Shown: positions 15,571-23,987, counted from the stretch's first letter. The stretch is DNA of 25,598 nt from a bacterium (GCA_004560375.1 SFVC01000035.1:1-25598), one strand, 5' to 3'. Made by a program: numbers and translations. The notes: generated from the sequence alone by a model not told the origin.

Positions 15571-16333
15571 CTTTCCGCAATTCTTCCTCCAGATGGGCCC
15601 GGTACATGGCCTGGACCGCCGGCATCACGCCCAGCCCCCGCAGGGAGGCGCGGACGGCAAAGCCCTCCGCCTCCAGCCGGGACTTCCAGCTGTCCGGGCC
15701 GTCGCCCGCCATGTCGTTCAGGGCGTGGTCCCCGGCCACCAGCATCAGCGGCACCAGATGGACGGTTTTCCCGCCTTTCAGCTGCGCCAGCACGTCCCCG
15801 AAGGCGGGCCAGCCCTCCACGGTCCCCACCAGCACGTCCGTCCGGCCCGCCAGACGGAACGCCGTCTGCAAAGCGGGGTACACCAAATCAGCCGCATGGT
15901 CCGTTCCGTGACCGAACAGCACCAGGGTCTCGCCGTTTTGTTGAGGATAAGCCGCCGACAGGCCCGCCGCCAGTGTCCGCAAGTCCTCCGTGTCCGACAG
16001 AAGCGGATTTCCGACGCGCAGGCTGTCGAACCTGTCCCGCCAGGGCGCCGCCTCCCGCTTCAATTTGTCATACTCATGGCCCCGCAGGATGTGGGTGGGC
16101 TGGAGCAAAACCTCCGTGACCCCCCGGCTCCGCAGCGCCTCCAGCGCCTCCGCCGGGCTGTACACCGTCTCGCCCCGCTCCCGCAGGATGCGGCGGATGG
16201 TGGGGCTGGTAAAGGCGCTGATAAACATTCTGTCCTGTGCCGCCTGCCGCAGCACGTTTTCCACCGCCGTGATGTTCTCCCGTCCGGCGGGCACGCTGGT
16301 GCCGAAGCTGACACAGACCACCGCTTTTTTCAT
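15560..16333 (-). CDS. cbiK: Sirohydrochlorin cobaltochelatase CbiK
   Basis: A 257-residue class II chelatase that inserts Co2+ into sirohydrochlorin, committing it to the anaerobic pathway. VVCVSFGTSVPAGREN (5-20) is the N-terminal signature. The metal-binding residues known from the family fall in FGHGTDHAADLVY (His142), VGTVEGWP (Glu173) and LVAGDHALNDMAGD (His203). It is CbiK rather than the shorter CbiX type, and no transmembrane or periplasmic signal is present. It overlaps cbiO as ATGA, so the cobalt importer and the chelatase are directly linked in translation. Confidence 0.97.
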   Translation of the reverse strand: MKKAVVCVSFGTSVPAGRENITAVENVLRQAAQDRMFISAFTSPTIRRILRERGETVYSPAEALEALRSRGVTEVLLQPTHILRGHEYDKLKREAAPWRDRFDSLRVGNPLLSDTEDLRTLAAGLSAAYPQQNGETLVLFGHGTDHAADLVYPALQTAFRLAGRTDVLVGTVEGWPAFGDVLAQLKGGKTVHLVPLMLVAGDHALNDMAGDGPDSWKSRLEAEGFAVRASLRGLGVMPAVQAMYRAHLEEELRKDGI

Positions 16334-17169
16334 ACCGTCTCTCCTCCCTGTCTCCCGGAGACCGCCCGCTCAAACTCCTCCATGGTGCGGGGCAGGGGCC
16401 GCAGGCCCATCGCCTCCGCCGCCCGGAACAGCATGGGCCGCGCCAGGTGGCAATCGTCCAGCAGCGCCGTGTCCGAAAAAATTTCCTCCGGCGTCCGGTC
16501 CGCCGCCAGACAGCCGTCCCGGAACACCAGAATGCGCCGCGCCCAGCGCCACGCGAAGTCCACATCGTGGGTGGCCACCGCCAGGGCAAGGCCCTGCTCC
16601 CCCAGCATGTCCAGCGTTTTCTCCAGAAGGCGGCAGTTCTCCGGGTCCAGGCTGGCCGCCGGCTCGTCCATCAGCAGCAGCTCCGGCTCCATGGCCAGGG
16701 CGTCGGCGATGGAGACCCGCTTCTTCTCTCCGCCGGAGAGGTACTGGGGCGCCCGCTGCCGCAGGTCCTCCAGACGCATCCGCTCCACCGCGCTGTCCAT
16801 GCGGCGGCGGACCTCCTGCCGGGGAAGGCCCAGATTCATGGGGCCGAAGCTGATCTCCTCCTCCACGGTGCCGCCCAAAATCTGGACGTCCGGGTCCTGA
16901 AACACCAGCCCCACGCCCCGGCGCAGCCGGTTCAGCTCCTGTTTTTTCCTGCCCACCGGCTCCCCGTGGAAAAAGACGGTGCCCTCCTTCGGGCACAGCA
17001 CGCCGTTTGCCAGCAGGAAAAAGGTGGACTTCCCGGCGCCGTTGCTGCCCAGCACCGCGATGCGCTCCCCGGCCCCGATGGAGACGGAGCAGTCCCGCAG
17101 CGCCAAGCGCCGCTCCGCGCCGTCCTCATAGGCAAAGGAGACGTGTTCAAACCGCAAAAGCTCCTCCAT
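16330..17169 (-). CDS. cbiO: Cobalt ECF transporter ATPase CbiO
   Basis: A 279-residue ABC ATPase of the energy-coupling-factor type. Walker A is GSNGAGKST (41-49). The Q-loop region FQDPDVQILGGTVEEEISFGPMNLGL is typical of ECF ATPases; the ABC signature LSGGEKKR is at 144-151, Walker B LLLMDEP at 165-171 and the switch histidine in ATHDVD. With CbiQ and CbiMN it forms the cobalt importer. It overlaps cbiQ by one base (TGATG) and cbiK by ATGA. Only one ATPase gene is present, consistent with a homodimer. Confidence 0.97.
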   Translation of the reverse strand: MEELLRFEHVSFAYEDGAERRLALRDCSVSIGAGERIAVLGSNGAGKSTFFLLANGVLCPKEGTVFFHGEPVGRKKQELNRLRRGVGLVFQDPDVQILGGTVEEEISFGPMNLGLPRQEVRRRMDSAVERMRLEDLRQRAPQYLSGGEKKRVSIADALAMEPELLLMDEPAASLDPENCRLLEKTLDMLGEQGLALAVATHDVDFAWRWARRILVFRDGCLAADRTPEEIFSDTALLDDCHLARPMLFRAAEAMGLRPLPRTMEEFERAVSGRQGGETV

Positions 17170-18068
17170 CAGCCGCCTCCTGTCATCATGCAGACCGCCG
17201 TGCCCGCCAGCAGGCCGCCGAACAGCAGCGCCGCGGGCAGCGTCACGGGCTTTTCCCGCTCCAAAAAACGAATTTCCCCGTCATAGCAGCGGCTCTCCAT
17301 GGCGTCAAAGCAGGCCCCGGCGCGCCGGAAGCTGGCCGCCAGCAGGTTGCCGTACACCGCCCCGGTGGTCCGGATGCTCCGGGCAAAGGTGCTGTACCCC
17401 AGACGGCTGGCCGCCGCGTCCTGCATAGTCTCATAGGCGGACAGCAGCACGAAGAGATAGCGGTAGATCAAAACCGCCAGCTCCGTCATCACCGACGGCA
17501 CATGGGCCCGCCGCAGCACGGAGAGAATTTCCGGCATGGTGGTGGACAGGCTCAGAAAATACAGGCAGCTCATCGCCCCCAGCGCCCGGGCCATCACCAG
17601 CCGTGCCCGAACCTGGGCCGCAGCCGTGACCACCAGCCAGCCGTTCCAGAGGGGGATGGCCGCGACCCCGTCCATCACCGGGACGTAGTCCCACAGCAGC
17701 GCCAGACCGGAGAGCAGCAGAAAGGCCGCCGGCAGGCTGAGCAGGGCCAGATAATCATGGAAACGGATGCCGCCCCAAACCGTCAGAAACGCCATGATGA
17801 GGGCCAGCGCCAGCGGGACCCAGGGAGAGGCCGAGGCCACGCAGAGGACCAGCAGCAGCACGCATCCGCCGGTTTTCAGCGCCGGGGACCAGGCAAAATA
17901 GCGGGAGCGCCGGGCATAGACGTCGATGACCAGGACTCCGCCGTGGCTGTGGTGTCCAAATACCGCCAGCGCGCCGCCTGCCAGGACGCAGAGCGCCAGA
18001 ACCGCCGCCGTGGGCAGCGTGCCCACAAACAGGCTGAACAGGACGAAGCCCGCCAAAACCGCAGCCAT
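17169..18068 (-). CDS. cbiQ: Cobalt ECF transporter membrane coupling subunit CbiQ
   Basis: A 299-residue polytopic membrane protein, the T-component linking CbiO to CbiM. The standard CbiQ body begins around residue 48 with IDVYARRSRYFAWSPALK. Before it lies an extra N-terminal stretch: two short hydrophobic segments and GHHSHGG. The two cytoplasmic coupling motifs are recognisable as QDAAASRLGYS and FDAMESRCYDGE; the second usually reads RGYxG, so the Gly-to-Cys change is slightly unusual. The ATG overlaps the cbiN stop by one base. The extension makes the protein longer than most CbiQ proteins (about 220-260 by my recollection). Confidence 0.95.
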   Translation of the reverse strand: MAAVLAGFVLFSLFVGTLPTAAVLALCVLAGGALAVFGHHSHGGVLVIDVYARRSRYFAWSPALKTGGCVLLLVLCVASASPWVPLALALIMAFLTVWGGIRFHDYLALLSLPAAFLLLSGLALLWDYVPVMDGVAAIPLWNGWLVVTAAAQVRARLVMARALGAMSCLYFLSLSTTMPEILSVLRRAHVPSVMTELAVLIYRYLFVLLSAYETMQDAAASRLGYSTFARSIRTTGAVYGNLLAASFRRAGACFDAMESRCYDGEIRFLEREKPVTLPAALLFGGLLAGTAVCMMTGGG

Positions 18069-18397
18069 TATGCCGCCCCGCCTTGCTCCGCTTTCCCGGA
18101 ATATTTCTTCCGGGCCACCAGATAGCCGAAGCCGAAGGCGATGACGCCCACGCCGATGCCTGTCTGCAGGCAGAAGAACAGGCTCTCCACCTCGCCGGGC
18201 AGCTCGCCGCCGATGAGCTGCTCCAGCACGGGGGTGAACCAGGGCTCGTATCCCTCGCCCCGGATGGTCTCCACCATCTGGCTCCCGGCGTCGTCGCTGC
18301 CGCCGAATTCGGCGCCCTTCAGGGCAAAGAGGGGCACCAGGGCGATGACCAACACGGCAAGCAGGGACGCTACCGCGATTTTTTGATTCTTGCTCAT
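18068..18397 (-). CDS. cbiN: Cobalt transport protein CbiN
   Basis: A 109-residue auxiliary subunit with an N-terminal helix (about residues 7-26), an extracytoplasmic loop and a C-terminal helix (about 79-97). The loop shows the family features AEFGGSDD, GYEPWFTPVLE and LPGEVESLFFCLQTGIG. CbiN helps load Co2+ into CbiM. It starts with ATG one base after the cbiM stop, with an AAGGAGG ribosome site lying inside the end of cbiM. Confidence 0.97.
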   Translation of the reverse strand: MSKNQKIAVASLLAVLVIALVPLFALKGAEFGGSDDAGSQMVETIRGEGYEPWFTPVLEQLIGGELPGEVESLFFCLQTGIGVGVIAFGFGYLVARKKYSGKAEQGGAA

Positions 18398-18398
18398 G

Positions 18399-19145
18399 TC
18401 AAACCTCCTTCGCGTAGCCGATGGCCCGCAGCTCCGGCATGGCGTAGCTCTCCATGCCCATGATGACCAGCATGGTCAGAAGGCCCTCGATGACTGCCAG
18501 AGGCAGCTGGGTCGGGGCAAACACCCCCAGAAACTCCACTGTGCTAGCGGCCACGCCGCCGTTATCGCTGGGATAGGCCATAGCCAGCTGCACACTGGTG
18601 ACGCAGTAGGTGAACAGGTCGCCCACGGCAGCCGCCAGAAAGACATTCAGCTTTTTCGGCAGGTTCAGCTTTCTCCCCGCGTGGTAAAGGCCCCAGCTGA
18701 CCAGCGGCCCGGCGATGGCCATGCTGAACGTGTTGGCCCCCAGGGTGGTCAGGCCGCCGTGGGCCAGCAGGATGGCCTGGAACACCAGCACGATGACGCC
18801 CAGCACCGCCGTGGCCGGCACGCCGAAGAGGATAGCCGCCAGGCCCGTTCCGGTCATGTGGCTGCAGCTGCCGGTGACGGAGGGGATTTTCAGGGACGAG
18901 ATCACAAAGACGAACGCCCCCGCCATGGCCAGCAACAGCATGGCCTTCCGCCGCTCTTTCGCGATGCGGCGGATGGAGAGGACCCCCGCCGCCAGAAAGG
19001 GCAGGCAGATGACGCCCCAGATCACGCAGAAGGAGGGCGGCAGATAGCCCTCCATGATGTGCATGGCGGAGGCGGAGGGCACGCCGCACAGGGCCAGGCT
19101 CAGTACCGCGGTCAAAGCCACCGCTTGTTTTTCCCGTTTACGCAT
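18399..19145 (-). CDS. cbiM: Cobalt ECF transporter substrate-binding subunit CbiM
   Basis: A 248-residue integral membrane S-component that binds Co2+. Residues 1-27 form a signal peptide (KRE-type charged start, hydrophobic core, ASA cleavage site), after which the mature chain would start MHIMEGYLP (from residue 28). In this family the free N-terminal Met amino group and the following His are cobalt ligands, so cleavage exactly here is expected to create the metal site. Later blocks are SVTGSCSHMTGTGLAAILFG and GGLTTLGANTFSMAIAGP. It starts 9 bases after the cobA-hemD stop with a GAGG site. Confidence 0.97.
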   Translation of the reverse strand: MRKREKQAVALTAVLSLALCGVPSASAMHIMEGYLPPSFCVIWGVICLPFLAAGVLSIRRIAKERRKAMLLLAMAGAFVFVISSLKIPSVTGSCSHMTGTGLAAILFGVPATAVLGVIVLVFQAILLAHGGLTTLGANTFSMAIAGPLVSWGLYHAGRKLNLPKKLNVFLAAAVGDLFTYCVTSVQLAMAYPSDNGGVAASTVEFLGVFAPTQLPLAVIEGLLTMLVIMGMESYAMPELRAIGYAKEV

Positions 19146-19154
19146 GTGATGACC

Positions 19155-20660
19155 TCATTTCTTATCAATTTTGCAGGGAACACCGGCTCTCCGGTGCTCC
19201 AAAACCGCCTCCGCGATGCCTTCGGCGGAGATGGACGGCGCCGTCAGGAACGGCTTTTCATACCGGGCGCGCAAAGCTCCGGCGGTGACGCTCCCAATGC
19301 AGACACATACGGCCCTCTCCGGGACGGCGCCGTGGAGGTTGAAATACCGCTCCACGCCCCCGGCGCTGGAAAAGGCCAGGTAGTCCAGGGTCTCCAAAAC
19401 CTCTTTGGCCCCCTCCGCCGTGTCGGTATCGGTGCGCACCGTGTAGATGGGCACATCCCGCACCGGGACGCCCCGCCCGCGCAGCAGTTCCGGGAGCTGG
19501 GGCGTTCCCTCTTTGGAGCGCAGCAGCACCACATCTCCGGCCCCCCGCTCCGTCAGGACGGCGGCCAGGGCCTCGCTGGTGTAGACAGAGGGGCACAGGT
19601 CCGGCAAAATGCCGTGGCGCTCCAGCGCCGCGCCAGTGGCGGCGCCGATGACGGCGAACCTGCATCCGCTCATGCACCGCAGGTCCACCCGCTCCCGCCC
19701 CAGGCGGCGAAAGAAGGTCTCCACGCCGTTGACGCTGGTGAACACCAGCCAGCGGCGGTCCCGGAACAGCTCCGTAAAGTCGAGCTCCGTGGGAAGCTCC
19801 TGAACCTCCGCCCGCTCCACCTGCCGGGTATTCGCGCCCAGAGGCTCCAGAGCGGAGCGCAGCCGCCGCGCCATTTCGTCCGTTCCGGTGAGGCCCACCC
19901 GGACGCCCGCCAGGGGCTTTTCCACCGTCCCGGAGAGGTCCAGCGCCGCCGTGCCGCCCACCACGATGACGGCGGGCGGGCGCACGTCCGCCTCCCGGGT
20001 CCGCCGGGCGATGGTGCCCAGCGTGGCCCGCACGGTCATGGGATGGGCCGCGTTTCCGCCGGAGACCACCGCCGCCGGGGTATCCGGGGACTTGCCCGCC
20101 GCCAGCAGGCTTTCCGCGATCTGCTCCAGATGGCGCAGGCCCATGAGGAACACCAGCGTTCCCTCCAGAGCCGCCAGATGCTCCGCCCCCTCCGGCAGGC
20201 CGCCGGCGGCGGTGTGGCCGGTGATGATATGCAAACTCCGGCTGACGCCCCGGTGGGTCACCGGGATGCCGGCGGCGGCGGGAATGGCGATGGCGGAGGA
20301 GATGCCCGGCACCTCCTCATAGGGGACGCCCGCCTCCCGCAGGGCCTGGGCCTCCTCGCCGCCCCTGCCGAACACGTAGGGGTCGCCGCCCTTCAGCCGG
20401 GCCACGCGGTGCCCTGCCCGCGCCTGCTCCACCAGGACGCGGGAGATTTCCTCCTGGGGCGCCGAGTGCTTTCCGCACCGCTTGCCCATGTAAATGCGTT
20501 TCGCCTCCCGGGGAGCCTCCGCCAGCAGCGCGCTGTCGATGAGGTCGTCATACACCACCACGTCGCACTGCCGCAGCAGTTTCAGCCCCCGCACGGTAAT
20601 GAGGTCCGCGCTGCCGCAGCCCGCGCCGATGAGCCAGACACAGCCTGTTTTTTCCGTCAT
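19155..20660 (-). CDS. cobA-hemD: Uroporphyrinogen-III methyltransferase / synthase fusion (CobA-HemD)
   Basis: A 501-residue fusion. Residues 1 to about 245 are a SUMT that dimethylates uroporphyrinogen III at C2 and C7 to precorrin-2: WLIGAGCGSADLITVRG (9-25), VVYDDLID (35-42), RLKGGDPYVFGRGGEE (88-103) and HIITGHTA (144-151). Residues about 250-501 are HemD, which makes uroporphyrinogen III from hydroxymethylbilane, with FTSVNGVETFF (307-317) and a later YLAFSSAGGVERYF. The fusion channels substrate towards siroheme and cobalamin. The start overlaps the precorrin-2 dehydrogenase stop as ATGA. The symbol cobA here means the methyltransferase, not the Salmonella adenosyltransferase of the same name. 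Confidence 0.97.
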   Translation of the reverse strand: MTEKTGCVWLIGAGCGSADLITVRGLKLLRQCDVVVYDDLIDSALLAEAPREAKRIYMGKRCGKHSAPQEEISRVLVEQARAGHRVARLKGGDPYVFGRGGEEAQALREAGVPYEEVPGISSAIAIPAAAGIPVTHRGVSRSLHIITGHTAAGGLPEGAEHLAALEGTLVFLMGLRHLEQIAESLLAAGKSPDTPAAVVSGGNAAHPMTVRATLGTIARRTREADVRPPAVIVVGGTAALDLSGTVEKPLAGVRVGLTGTDEMARRLRSALEPLGANTRQVERAEVQELPTELDFTELFRDRRWLVFTSVNGVETFFRRLGRERVDLRCMSGCRFAVIGAATGAALERHGILPDLCPSVYTSEALAAVLTERGAGDVVLLRSKEGTPQLPELLRGRGVPVRDVPIYTVRTDTDTAEGAKEVLETLDYLAFSSAGGVERYFNLHGAVPERAVCVCIGSVTAGALRARYEKPFLTAPSISAEGIAEAVLEHRRAGVPCKIDKK

Positions 20661-21286
20661 ACCGGCTCTCCCCTCTCCGCGTCGGCCAATCCCCGGCCCA
20701 GTTCCGCCTCCGTCAGGGGCCGTCCGGCCTCCATGCAGGCCACGGCCAGGGACGCCAGCAGCCGCCGGCGGGTCTCACCGTCCGGCACCGCCTGTCGCAG
20801 CGGCTCCCGGACGTCCTCCAGAAACTCCAGAATTTCCTCCAGGTTCTCCGGCAGCGCCTGGGCGAACCGGTCCCGGACCCAGGCCGCCGCCGCGGGCGAC
20901 GCGCCGCTGGCGGAGACGCCCACGGACAGCTCCCCCCGCCGCAGCAGGGCGGGAAAGAGAAAGGTGCTGTCCTCCCGGCTGTCCGCCGCGTTCACCGGGA
21001 TGCGCCGCTCTTTGCAAAGCTCCGCCACCCGGTGGTTCAGCCCCCGGTCGTTTGTGGCGGCCACGGCAAAACCGCAGCCCTCCAGGTCGGCCTCCTCAAA
21101 GGGCCGCCGCAGCAGCGCCACACCCTCCAGTTCCTGAAACTCCGGGCGGAGCGCCGGGGCCACCACGGTCAGCCGGGGGCCATAGGGCAGGAGCTTTCGC
21201 GCCTTTCGCAGCGCCACCGCGCCGCCGCCCACGATGAGCCCGGTTTTTCCATTTAAATCCACAAAAAACGGAAAATACGCCATCAT
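20657..21286 (-). CDS. Precorrin-2 dehydrogenase (sirohydrochlorin synthase)
   Basis: A 209-residue NAD-dependent enzyme that oxidises precorrin-2 to sirohydrochlorin, the substrate of CbiK. It has the nucleotide-binding LIVGGGAVALRKARKLL (17-33), VAATNDRGLN (75-84), IPVNAADSREDSTFLFPAL (96-114) with Asp102 at the position of the known catalytic aspartate in CysG/SirC/Met8p, and SVGVSASGASPAAAAWVRDR. Some members also act as ferrochelatase; the separate CbiK makes a dehydrogenase-only role sufficient, but iron chelation for siroheme cannot be excluded. It starts at the first of two ATGs, overlapping the btuD stop (ATGA) behind AAGGAGA. Confidence 0.95.
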   Translation of the reverse strand: MMAYFPFFVDLNGKTGLIVGGGAVALRKARKLLPYGPRLTVVAPALRPEFQELEGVALLRRPFEEADLEGCGFAVAATNDRGLNHRVAELCKERRIPVNAADSREDSTFLFPALLRRGELSVGVSASGASPAAAAWVRDRFAQALPENLEEILEFLEDVREPLRQAVPDGETRRRLLASLAVACMEAGRPLTEAELGRGLADAERGEPV

Positions 21287-22065
21287 TCCGTCTCCTTCGA
21301 TTCCTGTTTTTCCCGGCAGTAGTACAGCCAGCCGCTCTCTGTCGGGACCCGCCGCACCGTCACGCCGAAGGCCCGGTCCAGCTCGCCGCTGCCGAAAACC
21401 TCCTCCGGCGTACCCAGTTGGCGCAGGGTGCCCTCTGACAGCACCGCCAGCCGGTCCGCCTCCCGCAGGGCCAGGGACAGGTCGTGGAGCACCAGCACCA
21501 CCGCCCTGCCCATGTCCGCCAGCCGCCGGGACACCGCCATGACCTCCAGCTGGTGCCGGACGTCCAGATAGGTCGTGGGCTCGTCCATAAAAATTGTCTC
21601 CGTGTCCTGGGCCAGGGCCATGGCCAGATACACCTTCTGCCGCTGACCGCCGCTGAGCTCCCCCACGGGCCGGTCGGCCAGGTCGCCCGCCCCCGCCCAT
21701 TCCAGGGCCTTGCGCGCGGTCTCATAGTCCTCCGCCCGGTAGCGGCGGGGGTAGCCCAGGTAGGGGAACCGCCCGTGGAGCACCATCCGCCGGGCGGTGA
21801 TGCTGGGAATTTCCCGGGACTGGGGCAGGTAGGCCGCTTTCCGGGCCACCTGCCGGGCCGTCAGACGCGCCAGGTCCACGCCATCGTAAAGAATTTCTCC
21901 GCCCTGCCGGGGCAGGAGGCCCAGCGCCGTTTTCATCAGGGTGCTCTTGCCACAGCCGTTGGGCCCCAGCAGCACCGTCACCTGTCCCGGCGGAAAGGCC
22001 ATGGACACCTCCCGGAGCACCGGCTTTCCGCCGTAGCCCACGGTCACGTTTTGCAGTTCAATCAT
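21283..22065 (-). CDS. btuD: Corrinoid ABC transporter ATPase BtuD
   Basis: A 260-residue ATPase of the FepC/BtuD class. Walker A is GPNGCGKST (34-42), followed by the Q-loop YLPQSREIPSIT, a Y-L-G-Y-P segment, the signature ELSGGQRQ (136-143), Walker B TIFMDEP (157-163) and the switch region VLVLHDLSLA. The frame is open 90 codons further upstream, but that part is antisense-like and out of frame with btuC; the ATG at 22065 has a GGAGGGG site and the normal family N-terminus. It overlaps btuC by 8 bases. Iron-siderophore import is the usual alternative, disfavoured by the cobalamin riboswitch and operon. Confidence 0.93.
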   Translation of the reverse strand: MIELQNVTVGYGGKPVLREVSMAFPPGQVTVLLGPNGCGKSTLMKTALGLLPRQGGEILYDGVDLARLTARQVARKAAYLPQSREIPSITARRMVLHGRFPYLGYPRRYRAEDYETARKALEWAGAGDLADRPVGELSGGQRQKVYLAMALAQDTETIFMDEPTTYLDVRHQLEVMAVSRRLADMGRAVVLVLHDLSLALREADRLAVLSEGTLRQLGTPEEVFGSGELDRAFGVTVRRVPTESGWLYYCREKQESKETE

Positions 22066-23074
22066 GGAGCCGTCCCCTCCTTTGCAGCAGCCAGATGAAG
22101 AAGGGGCCGCCCGCCAGGGCCATGACGATGCCCACCGGAATTTCGTAGGGTGCGAAGAGCATGCGGCCCAGCAGGTCGCATCCGCCCAGCAGCGCCGCGC
22201 CCCCCAGGACGGAGGACACCAGCAGGGGGCCGCTCTCCTCGCCCACCAAGCGGCGCATGATGTGGGGCACGATGAGGCCCACAAAGCCCACCAGTCCCCC
22301 CACGCTGACCGCCGAGCCCGCCAGCACCGCCGCAAGGCCCAGCAGGACGATGCGCAGCCGCTCCGCCGGAAGGCCCAAACTCTGGGCCTGCTCCCTGCCC
22401 AAAAGCAGCACGTCCATTTCGTTGTGCAGGCTCAGGCTCAGCACAAAGCTCAGCAGCGCGGGCCACAGGGCGGGGAGCAACCGGGCCATGGAAACGCCGG
22501 AAAAGCCGCCGATGCGGAAGTCGGAGTAGCCGTTCAGGGCCTCCGGCACGAAGGTGACCACCGCGTCGATGCCGGCGCTGAAGATGCTGGACACCGCCAC
22601 GCCCGCCAGCACCAGGGTGATTTTGGAGGCCCCCGTCCGCCGGGCGATGAGCAGCACCGTCATCACCCCCAGGAACGCCCCCGCCATGGCCGCCAGCGGC
22701 ACCAGCTTCACCGCGGTGGGCGCGATGGCGCAGCACAGCGCCACCGTCAGTCCGGCCCCCGCGTTGACGCCGATGGTGCTGGGCGCCGCAAGAGCGTTGG
22801 ACAGCACCCCCTGAATGATGGCGCCGGAGGCCGCCAGTGCGCCGCCCGCCAGCAAGCAGGCGCACAGCCGGGGCAGCCGGACATACCGGACGATGCGGAA
22901 CGCCGTGGTGCCGCTCCCCCCGCCGGTCAGCGCCCGGAGCACCTCCGCCGGGGGCACCTTTTCCGCCCCCAGGCACAGGTTCAGCAGCGACACCGCCAGC
23001 ACCAGCGCCGCCAGCGCCGCGTATATCCGCAAATAATTATCCTTCTGGATACAGGATGTCCGCCAATTTTTCAT
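22058..23074 (-). CDS. btuC: Corrinoid ABC transporter permease BtuC (FecCD family)
   Basis: A 338-residue polytopic permease with about nine or ten hydrophobic helices. The FecCD signature GGALAASGAIIQGVLSNALAAPSTIGVNAGAGL is present in the first third, and the ATPase-coupling motif GLVGFVGLIVPHIMRRLVG near the C-terminus. With BtuF and BtuD it would import cobalamin, cobinamide or other corrinoids. The ATG at 23074 overlaps btuF by 38 bases but has a clear GGGGAGAGG ribosome site three bases away, so this start is preferred. Confidence 0.93.
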   Translation of the reverse strand: MKNWRTSCIQKDNYLRIYAALAALVLAVSLLNLCLGAEKVPPAEVLRALTGGGSGTTAFRIVRYVRLPRLCACLLAGGALAASGAIIQGVLSNALAAPSTIGVNAGAGLTVALCCAIAPTAVKLVPLAAMAGAFLGVMTVLLIARRTGASKITLVLAGVAVSSIFSAGIDAVVTFVPEALNGYSDFRIGGFSGVSMARLLPALWPALLSFVLSLSLHNEMDVLLLGREQAQSLGLPAERLRIVLLGLAAVLAGSAVSVGGLVGFVGLIVPHIMRRLVGEESGPLLVSSVLGGAALLGGCDLLGRMLFAPYEIPVGIVMALAGGPFFIWLLQRRGRLHD

Positions 23075-23987
23075 ACGCCTCTCCCCACCTCGCGTTGGGC
23101 TTCACATTGTACAGCCGCTGGTCCATCACATGGTATCTGCCCTCCCGCACGGCGGTCAGCCCGTCCCAGGCGGGGTTGGACAGCAGGGTGGTCTCCAGCA
23201 GGCGTTCCGCCTTGGTGGTGTCCGTCCCCTGGATGACCACAAAGATATAGTCCGGGTCGGCCGCCAAAATCGTCTCCAGGCTGAGGTTCTCCAGCAGGCC
23301 GCTCTCGCTGTCCGCGATGTTGACGCAGCCCAGGTCCGCCAGCATTTCGCCCAGCACGGTGTCGCGGCTGTTCTTCACCTTGCAGCTGGAGCCCGTGGCC
23401 CGGACATACAGCACGCTGGGCCCGCTGCCGTCGGCCCGGGCTTTCGCTTCGTCGATCTGCGCCTGCACGTTCGTGCCGTAGGTCTCATAGTTCTCCGGGC
23501 AGCCGGTGAGCCGGGTGCAGATGTCCAGCATCCGCAGGTAGTCCGCAAAGGAGCTGACGTTGAAGTACGCCGCCGGGATGCCGCTTTGCTCCAGCAGCTC
23601 CAGCAGCTCCAGGTCCGCCTCCGTCTTGGTGCTGCCGATGACGAAGTCCGGCTCCGCCGCCAGCAGCAGCTCCGCGTTGGGCTCGGTGGTAGTCCCTAGG
23701 TTCGCCACCGTCTCCGGCAAATCCAGGTCGAACTGGGTCCAGCTGTCATTGGCCGCGGCCACCAGGGTGTCCCGGCCCCCGGCCAGACACCAGACGTCCG
23801 CGAAGCTGCCGATGAGGGCCGCCACCCGGCGGGGCTTCGCCACCGTCACCTCCCGGCCCAGGTCGTCGGTAAAGGTAACGGTCTCCGCCTGCGGCTCCGT
23901 TTCAGCAGGCACCGGCCCGCTGCCGCCGCAGGCCGAAAGCGCCGTCAGCAGCACGCCGCACAGCAGCGCGCAAAGCATTCGTTTCAT
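23037..23987 (-). CDS. btuF: Corrinoid-binding lipoprotein BtuF
   Basis: A 316-residue substrate-binding lipoprotein: KR-type signal, hydrophobic core and lipobox LSAC with Cys20 as the lipidated residue. The mature part follows the TroA/BtuF fold: FTDDLGREVTVAKPRRVAAL, then ELLLAAEPDFVIGS and LETILAADPDYIFVVIQG. FecB/BtuF proteins bind many chelates; specificity for corrinoids is inferred because this is the first gene after the cobalamin riboswitch and heads the biosynthesis operon. The ATG has an AAGGAGAG site (23993-24000). Confidence 0.92.
   Translation of the reverse strand: MKRMLCALLCGVLLTALSACGGSGPVPAETEPQAETVTFTDDLGREVTVAKPRRVAALIGSFADVWCLAGGRDTLVAAANDSWTQFDLDLPETVANLGTTTEPNAELLLAAEPDFVIGSTKTEADLELLELLEQSGIPAAYFNVSSFADYLRMLDICTRLTGCPENYETYGTNVQAQIDEAKARADGSGPSVLYVRATGSSCKVKNSRDTVLGEMLADLGCVNIADSESGLLENLSLETILAADPDYIFVVIQGTDTTKAERLLETTLLSNPAWDGLTAVREGRYHVMDQRLYNVKPNARWGEAYEKLADILYPEG

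Noticed and set aside
19146..19180. AT-rich patch before cbiM as an internal promoter
   Set aside because: A GATAAG-like -10 exists but no recognisable -35 lies at suitable distance; the patch also encodes the end of HemD.
19181..19196. Six-base hairpin near the end of cobA-hemD as a possible internal terminator
   Set aside because: The stem is short, lies inside coding sequence and is not followed by a U run.
18390..21137. Very long plus-strand open frame (over 900 codons), and a similar one at 6986-9709
   Set aside because: These are antisense to well-supported genes; long antisense frames are expected at this G+C content, and their products are low-complexity (Pro, Arg, Ala, Gln, His rich) with no family motifs.
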